Below, one piece after another: positions 42,125-50,622 of a DNA stretch of 64,000 nt. Source of the stretch: Planctomycetota bacterium (GTDB lineage Bacteria; Planctomycetota; PLA2; JAEUHO01); the NCBI GenBank assembly GCA_020851795.1, contig JADZCA010000056.1, positions 1-64,000 of the forward strand. The letters are read 5' to 3'. Each line of letters starts with the position of its first letter. Position 1 is the first letter of the stretch. The translations under genes and the position numbers were made by a program. Under the pieces are notes generated by a model, which was not told the origin of the DNA, made no database searches, and saw only the letters and a program-made list of their open reading frames with translations.

Positions 42125-43468
42125 TCAGCGGCCCACGCGCAGCGTGAGCGTCTGCTCCGCGCCGTCGCGCAGCACGCGCACGGCGACGTCGGTGCCGGGC
42201 TTGACGTCGTTGAGCGCGTAGCGCAGGAGATCGGTCTCGCGGTCGAGGTCGGTGTGCCCGTCGAAGGCGACGACGACGTCGCCCTTGCGGAAACCCGCCT
42301 TCTTCGCGACGTCGTGCGGCGCGTACTGCCCCACGTGCTCGACGCGCAGCCCGATCGAGTCCTTGGGGAGGCGGACCTTGCCTCGCTCCGCCTTCGGGAT
42401 CGGGGCGAGCTTCAACCCGCCGAGCGCGACCCGGCGCAGGCCCCACGTGCTCGCGCGCCACGAGAGGTCGTCGGCGCGCCGCCAGCCCGCGCCGAGCACG
42501 AGCGTCAGCGTCGTCGGGGCCCCGCCGCGCAGGACCGTGAGCTCGACGCGCCCGCCCTCGGGCGGCGTGCGCTGCAGCACCCACTGCACGTCGGCCATCG
42601 ACAGCAGCGGCTGCCCGTCCATCGACGAGATCACGTCGCCCGCGCGCACGCCGGCGGTCGCGGCCGCCGACCCGGGCACGACGGCCTTCACGGTCGCGCG
42701 CTGCTTGGGGTCGAGGACGAGGCCCACGACCTTGGGGTGCGGGTAGGGGAAGAGGACCTCCTCGGGCAGCCCGGCGCCCTTGGTCAGGCGCCACGCCCGG
42801 TCGGCGTCGCCGATCTGGTGGCAGTGGATGCACGAGCGGACCACGTCCCCGGCGTAGTCGAGCGTGTCCTTGTATTTCGTCGCGAGGTCCGGGTAGCGCT
42901 CCGGGCTCGGGAACGGCGGCGGCGGGCCCTTCTTCTTCGCGAGCGCGGCCTCGTCGCGCGGCCACGCGCGGTGCAGCTCGAGCGCGCCCTCGAGCGCGCG
43001 CGCCAGCCCCTCGACGGAGACGTCGTCGGCCCACTCCTTGTGGTCCGAGCGGGTGCCGAAGCGGCCGTACACCGTGCCGTCGGCGCGCAGCAGGAAGACG
43101 CAGAACGACTGGTCGGTGTCGTACTGGAACGTCGAGAGGTCGAGCCCGTTGGTGCCGACGACGCGCACGCGCACGAACTGGTCGAGCAGCGGGCGCACGC
43201 GCGGGTCGCGGTCCACGAGGTCGTCGTCGAGCTTGACGCACTCCTCGCAGGGGATGCAGCGCAGCGCGACCACGAGCGGCTTGCCGCTCGCCTTCGCCTC
43301 CGAGAAGCCGCGGGCGAGGTCGTGGTAGATCCAGTAGCCCTCGGCCTCGACCTTGGCCTTGTCGCCGCGCACCTTGGCTTCGCGGTCGCTCCCGCCGGCC
43401 ACCGCCAGCGAGCCCGCCGCGAGCACGACCGCCGCCGCCACCGCCGCCCCGACCGTCCGACGCCGCAT
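42125..43468 (-). CDS. Secreted thioredoxin-like protein with CxxCH heme site and two PDZ domains
   Basis: A 447-residue protein with signal peptide (AAVAAAVVLAAGSLAVAG). Residues about 40-150 are a thioredoxin-like domain with C71-IP-C74-EE-C77 and DPRVRPLLDQFVRVRVVGTN. Residues 213-217 are a c-type heme motif, CIHCH, followed by QIGDADRAWRL. Residues about 240-447 hold two PDZ domains (GSAAATAGVRAGDVISSMDG and DVAKKAGFRKGDVVVAFDGH, with IGLRVEHVGQYAPHDV between). A fusion like this suggests a periplasmic redox or electron-transfer sensor or chaperone. No peptidase domain is attached. ATG 43468 follows GGGAGGGC. Confidence 0.85.
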   Translation of the reverse strand: MRRRTVGAAVAAAVVLAAGSLAVAGGSDREAKVRGDKAKVEAEGYWIYHDLARGFSEAKASGKPLVVALRCIPCEECVKLDDDLVDRDPRVRPLLDQFVRVRVVGTNGLDLSTFQYDTDQSFCVFLLRADGTVYGRFGTRSDHKEWADDVSVEGLARALEGALELHRAWPRDEAALAKKKGPPPPFPSPERYPDLATKYKDTLDYAGDVVRSCIHCHQIGDADRAWRLTKGAGLPEEVLFPYPHPKVVGLVLDPKQRATVKAVVPGSAAATAGVRAGDVISSMDGQPLLSMADVQWVLQRTPPEGGRVELTVLRGGAPTTLTLVLGAGWRRADDLSWRASTWGLRRVALGGLKLAPIPKAERGKVRLPKDSIGLRVEHVGQYAPHDVAKKAGFRKGDVVVAFDGHTDLDRETDLLRYALNDVKPGTDVAVRVLRDGAEQTLTLRVGR

Positions 43469-43872
43469 GGGGTGCCCTCCCGTCCGCAGCCGCGACTCTG
43501 TCTCGGAACTTCCCGTCGCGAGGCCTCGCGGCCCGAGGCGAGGGGAGGCACCGCCGGCGAAGAGCCCCGGAGGCGGGTTCCTGACCCGCGGGGGACTCGC
43601 TTCGCCGAGGACGCCTCGCCGCAGCCCGGTCCGTGCAGACGCCGCAGGGAGGGTTCCGAAACCGAGCCTAGCCGGCCCCCCCGCGCGTCCGGACGCCCGT
43701 CGTCGGCGCGCCCCGCGCTCGCCCCGTCCCCGCGCGCGTCCCGGGACCCGTCCGGGACCCGTCCCGGGACCCGCCCCGGGACCCGCCCCGGAGTCCGTCC
43801 GTCGGCTGGGGGGGCGCGTCCGCGGCGGCCGAGCACGCCGAGCGGACGCCCGACGACGGGCGGGCGGCGTAC
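43469..43872. other. 404-base intergenic region with short tandem repeat
   Basis: No gene can be supported. The stretch contains GAGGCGGGTTCC... with several inverted segments (for example CGGGTTCCTGACCCG at 43572-43586) and a tandem repeat near 43739-43800. It must include the promoter of the thioredoxin/PDZ gene on the minus strand; I cannot recognise a consensus or a known riboswitch. Confidence 0.5.
43739..43800. repeat. Tandem repeat of CGGGACCCGYCC units
   Basis: Four to five imperfect 11-12-base units, CGGGACCCGTCC and CGGGACCCGCCCC, follow each other directly. Each unit is itself a small palindrome. It lies just downstream of the HMG-CoA-lyase-like gene and could be a slippage-generated repeat or a 3' structure. 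Confidence 0.7.
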
Positions 43873-44853
43873 CTACGACGCGGGCACCCACTTCGTGGCG
43901 AGGTCCTCGCGCGGGGTGTGGCGGACGGGGCCGCTGCGGATGACGTTGGCGCGCAGGCGCTGGCCGAGGACCTCCTCGGCGCGCTGCCCGTTCTCGATCA
44001 TCTTGCCGAGGTCGATGCCCGTGCGGACCCCGCACTCCTCGAGCAGGCAGACGAGGTCCTCGGTGCAGGTGTTGCCGGTGAAGCCGAACTGGTAGGAGCC
44101 CTTGCCGCTGCCGGCCGGCTGGCCGCCGATGGCCCCGAGCGAGGTGTCCACGTAGCGCAGGCCCAGCTCGAGCGCCGCGAACGTGTTCGCGATGCCGTTG
44201 CCGCGCGTGTCGTGGAAGTGCGCGATGAACTCGGTCCGCGGGAACTCGGCGCGCAGCGCGCCGATCCGCTCGCGCACCTGCAGCGGGTTGGCCGCGCCGA
44301 TCGTGTCGCCGAGCATCAGCGTGTGCGCGCCCTCGTCCACGTAGAAGCGCGTGATGTCCACGATGTCCTCCATCGGCACGTCGCCGACGAGGGGGCAGCC
44401 GTACACCGTGCCCGTGCAGCCGATCACCTTCACGCCGAGCGCGTGCGCGCGCTTCATGATCGCGGCGTGCTCGCGCTTGGCCTCGTCGTGGCGCATGCGG
44501 AAGTTGACGAAGTTGTGGGCCTCGCTCGCCGAGATCATGAGGATGATCTCGTCGGCGCCGTGGCCCGCCTTGACGCACTCCTCGAAGCGCGAGAAGCCCT
44601 TCTCGTTGGGCATCAGCACGACGTAGGAGACGCCCGGCACGCGGCGGATGCGCTGCAGCACCTCGACCGCGTCGGCGAACTGCGGCAGGAGCTTCGGGTG
44701 CGAGAACGACGTCACCTCGAGCTTGCGCACGCCCGACGCGGTGATGCGGTCGATCATCTCGACCTTGTGGTCGGTGGAGACGACCTGCGGGATCGACTGC
44801 AGGCCGTCGCGCGCCCAGCACTCGCAGAGCGTGACCGAGGAAGGCAGCGCCAT
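43873..44853 (-). CDS. HMG-CoA lyase-like / DRE-TIM metallolyase
   Basis: A 326-residue TIM-barrel protein of the HMGL-like family: CECWARDGLQSIP (catalytic DGLQ region), VTSFSHPKLLPQFADA, MISASEAHNFVNFRMRHDEA, IGCTGTVYGCPLVGD, LGDTIGAANPLQVRER, HFHDTRGNGIANTF (metal HxH-type site), and FGFTGNTCTEDLVCLL. This fits HMG-CoA lyase (leucine/ketone-body metabolism), but the catalytic Cys of the family motif GGCPYA is replaced (GAIGGQPAGSG). The exact reaction is therefore uncertain. ATG 44853 follows GGAGGTCC. It stands alone. Confidence 0.8.
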   Translation of the reverse strand: MALPSSVTLCECWARDGLQSIPQVVSTDHKVEMIDRITASGVRKLEVTSFSHPKLLPQFADAVEVLQRIRRVPGVSYVVLMPNEKGFSRFEECVKAGHGADEIILMISASEAHNFVNFRMRHDEAKREHAAIMKRAHALGVKVIGCTGTVYGCPLVGDVPMEDIVDITRFYVDEGAHTLMLGDTIGAANPLQVRERIGALRAEFPRTEFIAHFHDTRGNGIANTFAALELGLRYVDTSLGAIGGQPAGSGKGSYQFGFTGNTCTEDLVCLLEECGVRTGIDLGKMIENGQRAEEVLGQRLRANVIRSGPVRHTPREDLATKWVPAS

Positions 44854-44923
44854 CGGGGACCTCCGGGACGACGACGCCGATCCTGTACCACGCGCTCCGA
44901 CGCTCCCGCCGCGGACGACGTCC

Positions 44924-44945
44924 CGTCGCGGGGCCCGGGGCGACG
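44924..44945 (+). repeat. Copy of the GGCGCGGGKCCCGGGGCG palindromic motif
   Basis: Reads CGTCGCGGGGCCCGGGGCGA, intergenic, between two divergent genes. Confidence 0.6.
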
Positions 44946-45101
44946 CGCGGCACCGGTGGCGTCGCCGGGGCGTGGCGCGCGGGGGCGGGGCGGCCCACCC
45001 CGGGGCGCCGCGCGCGCTCCCGCGGCACGCGGCGTCGATCGCACTTGACCCTCCGGGGCGAGCGGCGCTAGGCTCCACCGTGGACCGCGGGAGGCCTTGC
45101 G

Positions 45102-45320
45102 ATGCCCGATCCCCGTCCGTCCTCACCGGCCGTGCCCGCGCGCGCGGCGTCGCCCGTCGTCGAGGACCTGATCCGGCGCGCGGTCGCGCACCCGCTCGGG
45201 GTGTCCTACCTCTTGCACGGCGCGCCCGACTCCGTCGCGGCGACCTTCGGCGTGCACGCGTTCGCGGTGGACCAGGCGCGCGCCCGGCTGCGCGAGGCGC
45301 CGCCGCCGACGGCGCGGTAG
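45102..45320 (+). CDS. Small hypothetical protein
   Basis: A 72-residue soluble protein with SPVVEDLIRRAVAHPLGVSY and VAATFGVHAFAVDQARARLR. The helical pattern suggests a small all-alpha fold, perhaps a helix-turn-helix relative. ATG 45102 has GGGAGG seven bases upstream, and codon use fits, which supports it as a real gene. Function unknown. Confidence 0.65.
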   Translation: MPDPRPSSPAVPARAASPVVEDLIRRAVAHPLGVSYLLHGAPDSVAATFGVHAFAVDQARARLREAPPPTAR

Positions 45321-45589
45321 CGCGGGCGCCGCACGGCGCGCCCGCGGGCCGACGGCGGCGCGCGAGCGGGACTCGGCACGGCGTCGCGTGCCCCGACGAC
45401 GCGTCGCCGTGCGGCGTGGGATCGCGGCGGGGCGGGCCTCGCGCGCGCGGGCCGTCAGCCCGTGGGGCGCTCGAGGGCGCCCCCCGACGTACCCGCGGGG
45501 CCCGCGCGTCTCGCGGGACGCGTGCGGGAGCGGCGCCGCGACCGACTGGGCTTGCGACGGCGGACCGACGTCGGTGCTAGGCTCGCGGC

Positions 45590-47158
45590 GTGGACTCCCG
45601 CCGCGCTCGCGTCCGCGTCGCCGTGCTGACGGCGATGCTGGTCCTCGGCGCGTGCGTCGTCGCGTGGTGGCGCGAGCGCGGCGAGCGTCCGCAGGCCGAG
45701 GACGTGACGGAGCCCGCGGGGCCCGCGGTGGTGCCGCCGCCGCTCGCGGCGGCGCCGGCACGCGCTCGCACGGCGGCGGGGGCCGAGCCCGCGGACGCGG
45801 CGCCGCGCGCGACCGAGGGCGCCGAGGCGGCGTGGGCCGCGCCGGTGGACCCCGCGGAGCGTCCGCCGGGCTGGCCCGACGTCCGCACGGTGCGGGTGCG
45901 CGTCGAGGCCGTGGACGCGCTCACGGGCGCGACGCTCGACGTGCGGTGGCGGTTGATCGCGTCCGCCGACGTGCCGACGCTGCGCGGCCTGCCCTTGGTC
46001 TCCGACGAGGCGCACGACCCGCGGGTGCGCGACGCGGGCTCGGTCGCGGCGGCGGCGGCGCCCCACCCGCGGCTGCAGGTGGGGGCGGTGCTGTGGCCGG
46101 TCCCGTCCGGCTACGTCGTGCCGGTCTATGCGCTCGTGCCCCGTCCGGTGGACGTGGAGCCGGACACGACGGACCTCGTGATGCGCGTGCCGCTCGCGCC
46201 CGTGGCGACGCTCGAGGTCGTCGCGCTCGGGCCCGACGGCGCGCCGGCGGTGGGGGCGCGGGTGGCACGCGTGGACGCGTCGCCCGAGTACCCGGTGATG
46301 GAGACGTCCGTGGCGCCCGCGGACGCGCACGGCCGCCTTCGCATCGAGGGGATCCCAGCGCTTCCCGGCGAGCGCGTCGCGGTGTGGTTCACGTGGACGG
46401 GGGGCCTGCGGCCCGCCCCTGACGTGGGCGAGAGGGCCGTGCGTCCGCCGCCGATGCCCATCGAGACGGACGAGGTCGCGGTGCCGGACGAGGCGCCGCT
46501 GGTCACGCGGGTGCCCGAGGACGGGCGGCGGCGATGGTCGGAGACGGTGCGCCTCTCGGCGCCGACGATCGCGGACGCGGAGCTGAGCGACCACAACGAG
46601 TTCGACAACGACCTGCCGACGGAGGAGTCGCTCCGAGCCGGGGACGAGCGGGAGCGCGGGCGGATCGTCGTGCGCGCGAAGACGGTGGACGCGGCGGTGT
46701 GGGGCGGGGCGGACGTGCGCGGAACCGGGATCGCGTCGGGCCGCACCGACGACGCGGGCTTGCTCACGACCGACGCGCGGGCGGGGCGGGTGCGCGTGAC
46801 CGCGCGGGCGCTCGGGCACCTGCCGGCGGAGGCCGAGGTCGAGGTCGCGCGCGGCGAGGCGGTCGCGGTGGACCTCGTCGAGCCGCGGGGCGCGCGGATC
46901 TCGGTCGCCGTCGTGGACGAGCGCGGGGAGCCGCTGCCGTTCGCGCACGTCGAGGTGGACGGGGCGCGCGTGGACGCGGTGCGCGGCGTGCAGCGGGTGG
47001 ACGACCGCACGGACGAGCAGGGCCGCCGCACGTGGCCGCGGGTCGAGGCGGGCTCGCGGGTCGTCCGCGCGCGGTGGGGGCGCCGCTTCGCGCAGGCCAC
47101 CGTCGAGGCCGCCGACGGCGCGGCGGCCGACGTCCGGCTCGTGCTCGCGCCGCGCTGA
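45590..47158 (+). CDS. Membrane-anchored protein with carboxypeptidase-regulatory-like repeats
   Basis: A 522-residue protein with one N-terminal membrane anchor (VAVLTAMLVLGACVVAWW), a Pro/Ala-rich linker and at least three beta-sandwich domains of the carboxypeptidase regulatory (CarboxypepD_reg/Ig-like) type: LEVVALGPDGAPAVGARVAR, GRIVVRAKTVDAAVWGGADV, SGRTDDAGLLTTDARAGRVR, ISVAVVDERGEPLPFAHVEV. The pattern 'D.r.G.p...a.V' with 'TDe.G' turns is typical. Such domains are extracellular and may bind sugars or stiffen the surface. GTG 45590. The tandem array at 47204 follows its stop. Confidence 0.8.
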   Translation: MDSRRARVRVAVLTAMLVLGACVVAWWRERGERPQAEDVTEPAGPAVVPPPLAAAPARARTAAGAEPADAAPRATEGAEAAWAAPVDPAERPPGWPDVRTVRVRVEAVDALTGATLDVRWRLIASADVPTLRGLPLVSDEAHDPRVRDAGSVAAAAAPHPRLQVGAVLWPVPSGYVVPVYALVPRPVDVEPDTTDLVMRVPLAPVATLEVVALGPDGAPAVGARVARVDASPEYPVMETSVAPADAHGRLRIEGIPALPGERVAVWFTWTGGLRPAPDVGERAVRPPPMPIETDEVAVPDEAPLVTRVPEDGRRRWSETVRLSAPTIADAELSDHNEFDNDLPTEESLRAGDERERGRIVVRAKTVDAAVWGGADVRGTGIASGRTDDAGLLTTDARAGRVRVTARALGHLPAEAEVEVARGEAVAVDLVEPRGARISVAVVDERGEPLPFAHVEVDGARVDAVRGVQRVDDRTDEQGRRTWPRVEAGSRVVRARWGRRFAQATVEAADGAAADVRLVLAPR

Positions 47159-47203
47159 CGGCGCCGACACGCTCCCCGGGGCCCCCCCCGGAAGTCCTTC
47201 GAC

Positions 47204-47498
47204 GATGCTCCGACCCCGCGGTCACCGAGCGGCGGGTCGGAGCAAGCGCTCACCGAGCACGGGGTCGGAGCACGCGCTCACCCCGCCGATGCTCCGACCC
47301 CGCGGTCACCGAGCGGATGCTCCGACCCCGCGGTCACCGAGCGGCGGGTCGGAGCAAGCGCTCACCGAGCACGGGGTCGGAGCACGTGCTCACCCCGCCG
47401 ATGCTCCGACCCCGCGGTCACCGAGCGGATGCTCCGACCCCGCGGTCACCGAGCGGATGCTCCGACCCCGCGGTCACCGAGCGGCGGGTCGGAGCAGG
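47204..47498. repeat. Array of tandem and inverted 28-base units
   Basis: The unit GATGCTCCGACCCCGCGGTC plus ACCGAGCG (28 bases) occurs six times. It alternates with a segment of inverted orientation (GCGGGTCGGAGCAAGCGCTC, then GAGCACGGGGTCGGAGCAC). GCTCCGACCC and GGGTCGGAGC are reverse complements, so each unit and spacer can form a strong hairpin. Part of the array appears duplicated as a block. The units are identical or nearly so and fill almost all of the 413-base gap between two plus-strand genes. Confidence 0.9.
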
Positions 47499-47571
47499 CG
47501 CGGGGGGGCACGCGTGGCGCGGTGGGGCGGGGGCTTTCCGGTCGCCGACGGGGTCCGTAGGCTCTCCCCCC

Positions 47572-48633
47572 GTGAAGACCGCCCCCACGCCCGCCGCCTC
47601 CGCCGACGACGTCGCTGCTGCCGGGGGGCCGGTCGCCGCCCGCGGCCTCTGGTCGCTGGTCGGCCGCACGCCGCTGATCGAGCTCCGCTACCGCCTCGAC
47701 GGCCGCGAGGGACGCGTCTTCGCCAAGAACGAGCAGGGCAACTTCACCGGCTCGGTCAAGGACCGCATGGCCGCGTGGATCCTCACGCGCGCCTACGCCA
47801 CCGGCGCCATCCGCCCCGGCGACACGATCGCCGAGGCCACGAGCGGCAACACCGGCATCTCGTTCGCTGCGCTCGGCCGCGCGCTCGGCCACCCGGTCCG
47901 CATCTACATGCCCGACTGGATGAGCCGCGAGCGCGTGGACCTCATCCGCGCCTTCGGCGCCGAGATCGTCCCCGTCTCGCGCGAGCAGGGCGGCTTCCTC
48001 GGCAGCATCGCGATGTGCGAGGCGTACGCGCGCGAGCACGAGCACGTCTTCCTGCCCCGCCAGTTCGAGAACCCCGCCAACCCCGAGGCCCACGAGAAGA
48101 CGACCGCGCCCGAGATCGCGCGCCAGCTCGCCGCGCTCGGCCGCACGCCCGACGCCGTCGTCGCGGGCGTCGGCACCGGCGGCACGATCATGGGGCTCGC
48201 GCGCGCGCTGCGCCGCCGCTTCCCCGCGATGAAGGCGCACCCGCTCGAGCCCGCCGACTCGCCGACGCTGCGCACCGGCCACAAGGTCGGCAAGCACCGC
48301 ATCCAGGGCATCTCCGACGAGTTCGTGCCCGCGGTCGTCAAGCTCCCCGAGCTCGACGACATCGTCGACGTCCGCGACGGCGACGCGATCCTGATGGCGC
48401 AGGCGCTCTCGCGCCGCCTCGGGCTCGGCGTCGGCATCTCCTCCGGCGCGAACGTGATCGGCGCCGTGCAGCGCGCCACCGCGATGGGGCCGGACGCGGT
48501 CGTCGTGACGCTGCTCTGCGACTCGAACAAGAAGTACCTCTCGACCGACCTCTGCCGCGAGGAGCCCGTCCGCCCCGACGACTGGACCCCCCGCATCGAG
48601 CTGCTCTCGTTCCACGCGCACCCCGACGCCTGA
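47572..48633 (+). CDS. Cysteine synthase/cystathionine beta-synthase family PLP enzyme
   Basis: A 353-residue fold-type II PLP enzyme: LWSLVGRTPLIELRYR, NEQGNFTGSVKDRMA (Schiff-base Lys in SVKDR; the usual NPTGSVKDR with Phe-Thr), TSGNTGISFAALG (PLP-phosphate and substrate loop), GVGTGGTIMGLARAL (PLP phosphate loop), HRIQGISDEFVP and VGISSGANVIGAVQRA. These fit CysK/CBS-like enzymes that combine O-acetylserine or serine with a sulfur nucleophile. GTG 47572. A sulfate activation operon lies 2.3 kb downstream, but there is no direct operon link. Confidence 0.9.
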   Translation: MKTAPTPAASADDVAAAGGPVAARGLWSLVGRTPLIELRYRLDGREGRVFAKNEQGNFTGSVKDRMAAWILTRAYATGAIRPGDTIAEATSGNTGISFAALGRALGHPVRIYMPDWMSRERVDLIRAFGAEIVPVSREQGGFLGSIAMCEAYAREHEHVFLPRQFENPANPEAHEKTTAPEIARQLAALGRTPDAVVAGVGTGGTIMGLARALRRRFPAMKAHPLEPADSPTLRTGHKVGKHRIQGISDEFVPAVVKLPELDDIVDVRDGDAILMAQALSRRLGLGVGISSGANVIGAVQRATAMGPDAVVVTLLCDSNKKYLSTDLCREEPVRPDDWTPRIELLSFHAHPDA

Positions 48634-48677
48634 GCGCGCACGACGGAGGCCGCGGCGCGACCGGGCGCCGGGTGCGA

Positions 48678-48698
48678 GCGCGCGGGTCCCGGGGCGCC
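48678..48698 (+). repeat. Copy of the GGCGCGGGKCCCGGGGCG palindromic motif
   Basis: Reads GCGCGCGGGTCCCGGGGCGC in the gap between two convergent genes. Confidence 0.6.
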
Positions 48699-48705
48699 CG
48701 CGGGG

Positions 48706-50085
48706 TCAGCGCTGCGCGGCGGCGACGGCGGAGAAGAACGCCCGGTCCTCGTCGAGCAGGTGGGTCGCCACGCCGTCGAAGGCGAGGAACTCGACGAGCC
48801 GACCGACCGACCCCGCGCCCGCGTCGGCCTCGGCCCGCAGTGCGCGCGCCCGCTCGAGGAGCTGGCGGTGCAGCACGCGGTGGTGCTCGAGGCCGGGCCA
48901 GCGGATCGCCGCGAGCACGTCCTCCTCGTCGCGGAAGTGCGCGGCGAGGTGCGCGACCAGCCGGTCGAGCCCCTCGACCAGCGACGCGCCGCCGTCGCGG
49001 TGCGCGAAGGCGGCCTCGAGCAGCTCGTTGGCGAGCGCGAAGAGCTGCTCGTGCTGCGCGTCCACCGTCGCGTCGCCGCAGGCGTACTCCGTCTCCCACA
49101 GCAGCGCGAGCGGCGCGCTCCGCCCCGTCGTGTCCCACGTCGGGAACGCGGTCGCGCCGTCCACGGCGACCCGGTCGCGCCCCGCCTGCTTGGCGGTGTA
49201 GAGCGCGCGGTCGGCGCGGGCGACCCACGACTCGAGCGGCTCCTCGGCGCGGTGCTCCGCCGCGCCGACGCTCACCGACGTCCGCACGTCGCCCTCGAGC
49301 TCGAGCGCGCGGATGCGCGTCCGCAGGTCCTCGGCGAGGAGCCGCCCGCCGACGAGCGTGGTCGCCGGCAGCACGAGGAGGAACTCGTCGCCGCCCCAGC
49401 GCACCACCGCGTCGGTCGCGCGTGTGCGCCGCTCGAGCTGGTTGGCGACGGCGCAGAGCAGCCGGTCGCCGGCCGCGTGGCCGTGGCGGTCGTTGACGTC
49501 CTTGAACCGGTCCACGTCGAGCATGAGCGCGGTCAGGGGCTGGCGGTGGCGCCGCGACCGCTCGATCTCCCCGCGCACGACGCGGTCCACGAAGCGCCGG
49601 TTCCACGCGCCCGTCAGCCGGTCCGTGGTCGCCTCGCGCTCGAGGTCGGCGACGCGCGCCTCGAGCTCGGCGAGCCGCGCGGCGTGCGAGGGGTCCCCGG
49701 CCGCCGCGGTCCCCTCGGTGAGCAGCCACGCGACCGGCCAGGGCGAGCGCGTCCACGCGACGTCGAGCTCGACCGGCGTCCCGTCGCGCGCCGCGACGCG
49801 CAGGTGCGTGCGCCGCACCGTCGCGTCGTCGCCGTCGGCGAGCGCCGCGGCGAGGCGTTGCGCCGCCGACCGCGACGCCGCGCCGCGGGCCACCGACTCG
49901 AGCCAGGCGGGCAGCGAGCCCGCGCGCTCGACGTCGGCGCCGAAGGCCGCGACCGCCGCCGCGTTCGCGTGGAGGATCCGCAGGTCGTCGCGCAGCGCGA
50001 GCGCGGGCACCGGCGACGCGTCGAGGATGGCGCGGGCCTCCTCCGACAACGGTCCCCGGCCCGACGACGACCCGTCTCTGACCAC
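48706..50085 (-). CDS. Diguanylate cyclase with PAS-like and bacteriohemerythrin domains
   Basis: A 459-residue protein with three parts. Residues about 15-140 are PAS-like (ILDASPVPALALRDDLRILH). Residues about 155-320 are a GGDEF domain with an intact A-site (VVRWGGDEFLLVLP) and the inhibitory I-site RATD five residues before it; catalytic features include LTALMLDVDRFKDVNDRHGH. Residues about 330-459 are a hemerythrin-like bundle (VDAQHEQLFALANELLEAAF, HLAAHFRDEEDVLAAIRWPG, HHRVLHRQLL) with the His/Glu set of O2-binding bacteriohemerythrins. GTG 50085 follows GAGGAATC; an open frame extends to 50157. It probably makes c-di-GMP in response to oxygen or nitric oxide. Confidence 0.9.
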   Translation of the reverse strand: MVRDGSSSGRGPLSEEARAILDASPVPALALRDDLRILHANAAAVAAFGADVERAGSLPAWLESVARGAASRSAAQRLAAALADGDDATVRRTHLRVAARDGTPVELDVAWTRSPWPVAWLLTEGTAAAGDPSHAARLAELEARVADLEREATTDRLTGAWNRRFVDRVVRGEIERSRRHRQPLTALMLDVDRFKDVNDRHGHAAGDRLLCAVANQLERRTRATDAVVRWGGDEFLLVLPATTLVGGRLLAEDLRTRIRALELEGDVRTSVSVGAAEHRAEEPLESWVARADRALYTAKQAGRDRVAVDGATAFPTWDTTGRSAPLALLWETEYACGDATVDAQHEQLFALANELLEAAFAHRDGGASLVEGLDRLVAHLAAHFRDEEDVLAAIRWPGLEHHRVLHRQLLERARALRAEADAGAGSVGRLVEFLAFDGVATHLLDEDRAFFSAVAAAQR

Positions 50086-50226
50086 GGCGATTCCTCGCGA
50101 CCCGTCGGAGAGAGTATCGACAGGCCGCCGCGCCCGCGGCCAGCGAATCTCGCCCACGGGGCCTTCGACTTGTGAAGACGGCGTGAACGAGCGACGGGCG
50201 CGAGAGGAGCGCCCCGACAGGGGGCC

Positions 50227-50249
50227 GGCGCGGGTCCCGGGGCGACGCC
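50227..50249 (+). repeat. Copy of the GGCGCGGGKCCCGGGGCG palindromic motif
   Basis: Reads GGCGCGGGTCCCGGGGCGAC, intergenic, between two minus-strand genes. Confidence 0.6.
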
Positions 50250-50265
50250 GGGCGAGGGCCGGGCG

Positions 50266-50622
50266 TCAGAGCTCGTCGTACTTGCGGGCGGTGCCGCGCG
50301 CCTTCTCGACCGGGTACTTCGCGTCGTTCTTGACGAGCTTCTCCCGCACTGCGGCCGCGAGGTCGGTGCCGGTGCGGTGCGCGAGGTAGAGGAGGAAGAG
50401 CGCGACGTCGGCGAGCTCCTCGCGGACGCGCTCGCGGTAGCGCGGCTCGGCGAGCGCCGCGTCCACCTCGGCCTCGGTGCGCCACAGGAACAGCTCGCCC
50501 AGCTCGCCCGCCTCGATCGCGAGCCCGAGCGCGAGGTCCTTGCGGGTGTGGAAGCGCGCCCACTCCCGCGCGTCGCGGAAGCGGAGCGCCTCCTCGGTCA
50601 GCCGCGCGATCGAGTCGTCCAT
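50266..50622 (-). CDS. MazG-like nucleotide pyrophosphohydrolase
   Basis: A 118-residue all-alpha protein of the MazG/dCTPase (RS21-C6-like) superfamily: [20 protein letters not shown] and [14 protein letters not shown] carry the ExxE(12-28)ExxD metal-binding acidic set, completed by [20 protein letters not shown]. It ends with [14 protein letters not shown], a conserved tail. Small proteins of this type hydrolyse dCTP or modified nucleotides (house-cleaning). ATG 50622. Alone on the minus strand, followed after 180 bases by the GGDEF gene. Confidence 0.88.
   Translation of the reverse strand: MDDSIARLTEEALRFRDAREWARFHTRKDLALGLAIEAGELGELFLWRTEAEVDAALAEPRYRERVREELADVALFLLYLAHRTGTDLAAAVREKLVKNDAKYPVEKARGTARKYDEL

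Noticed and set aside
47204..47498. CRISPR array
   Set aside because: Units are direct and inverted copies without unique spacers, and no cas genes are nearby.
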